Assembly (NCBI GenBank): GCA_029263555.1
Contig: JAJUFW010000188.1
Span: 1-6,252, forward strand
Source: Alphaproteobacteria bacterium
Lineage (GTDB): Bacteria > Pseudomonadota > Alphaproteobacteria > DSM-16000 > Inquilinaceae
Length of the DNA stretch: 6,252 bases
Direction of reading: 5' to 3'
Below, piece after piece: positions 5,887-6,252 of this stretch. The translations under genes were made by a program, and so were the position numbers. How positions within the stretch are numbered: the stretch's first letter is position 1; each line of letters begins with the position of its first letter. Under the pieces are notes generated by a model. That model saw nothing but the letters and a program-made list of their open reading frames with translations, searched no databases and had not been told where the DNA came from.

Positions 5887-6252
5887 CTAGCGCATGTTCT
5901 CGATGGCTCGGAGAAGATCCCGGTCGGGCGTTCTCGGGGAAGGCCCGGGCTTGACGGACGGCGCGACGCTCAGGCCCGCAACCGCGCGCATCGGCGCCTC
6001 GCCGCCGGCCGGCGCGGCCTTCTTCTTTCCGGCGACGCTCGCCGACCCTTCCAGCCGTTCCGCCAGGGATTCGGCCGCTTCGACGAGGAAGGTCAGCTCG
6101 TCGCGGATGCGCTGGGCCTTCTCGATCTCCTTCTGGAGCGCGCCCCCGACCTTCTCGGTCGTGAGCTTGAGCCCCTTGATGCCGGCATCGGCCTTGCCGG
6201 CGGCTTCGGCGAAGCTGCGGGCGGCCTTCTCCAGCTCGGCTCGGTTGTCGCG
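5887..6252 (-). CDS. DUF6468-like flagellar-cluster protein, C-terminal 121 residues (N-terminus outside window)
   Basis: An open frame runs on the minus strand from the window edge to a TAG at 5887-5889. No in-frame start need lie in the window. The first 71 visible residues are highly charged and heptad-like, with repeated Ala, Glu, Lys and Leu, and contain motifs such as AELEKAARSFAEAAGKADAG and IRDELTFLVE. This pattern fits the DUF6468 domain found in alphaproteobacterial flagellar clusters, usually behind an N-terminal membrane segment that would lie outside the window. A Lys/Ala/Pro/Gly-rich linker follows, and the protein ends in the amphipathic RDLLRAIENMR. Its stop is 3 nt from the start of the MotE-like gene, so the two are very likely one operon and translationally coupled. 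The role is not established; a structural or accessory role at the flagellar base is inferred from position. The family name is from memory of the pattern, so confidence in it is moderate, while the coding call is strong. Confidence 0.75.
   Translation of the reverse strand, partial: RDNRAELEKAARSFAEAAGKADAGIKGLKLTTEKVGGALQKEIEKAQRIRDELTFLVEAAESLAERLEGSASVAGKKKAAPAGGEAPMRAVAGLSVAPSVKPGPSPRTPDRDLLRAIENMR

Noticed and set aside
5201..5890. Plus-strand Ser/Ala/Arg-rich open frame (229 codons)
   Set aside because: It is a shadow of the MotE-like gene. The Ser/Ala richness mirrors the charged coiled-coil codons on the other strand.

Overview
The window is GC-rich, with coding-dense third-position G/C and long Arg-rich shadow frames on the opposite strand. 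It carries a flagellar and chemotaxis block. The gene set and order (DUF6468-type protein, MotE-like protein, CheY, CheZ, giant periplasmic TPR protein, convergent fliP) point to an alphaproteobacterium, most likely of the Rhodospirillales/Azospirillales type. Genus cannot be read from the sequence.

Layout, left to right. The last 32 codons of fliP (flagellar export gate) run on the plus strand and end at 101. A strong GC-rich inverted repeat at 108-147 sits between fliP and the convergent minus-strand genes. Everything else is on the minus strand and is transcribed right to left: a DUF6468-like protein (5887-6252, N-terminus outside the window); a single-pass membrane protein with a coiled coil and a MgtE_N/MotE-like C-terminus (5014-5883, 3 nt after the previous stop); a 173-bp gap with an AT-rich island and a CtrA-box-like TTTA-N7-TTAA; cheY (4454-4840); cheZ (3751-4407); a 114-bp gap with a 9-bp inverted repeat; and a 1161-residue exported protein with two clear tandem beta modules, a Pro/Ala/Glu linker, another beta-rich region and a long TPR-type helical array (151-3636).

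How they may work together. CheY-P would bind the flagellar switch to change rotation, and CheZ would remove the phosphate. CheY and CheZ keep the residues of the enteric system, including a CheZ C-terminal peptide that fits the CheY-docking peptide. The MotE-like and DUF6468-like proteins are predicted envelope-associated motility factors. The 1161-residue protein has no experimentally assigned role that I recognise. Its signal peptide, beta modules, TPR array and position next to a MotE-like gene make it the best candidate here for an undescribed periplasmic motor component or scaffold. No tRNA, rRNA, CRISPR array, insertion sequence or other mobile element was seen.
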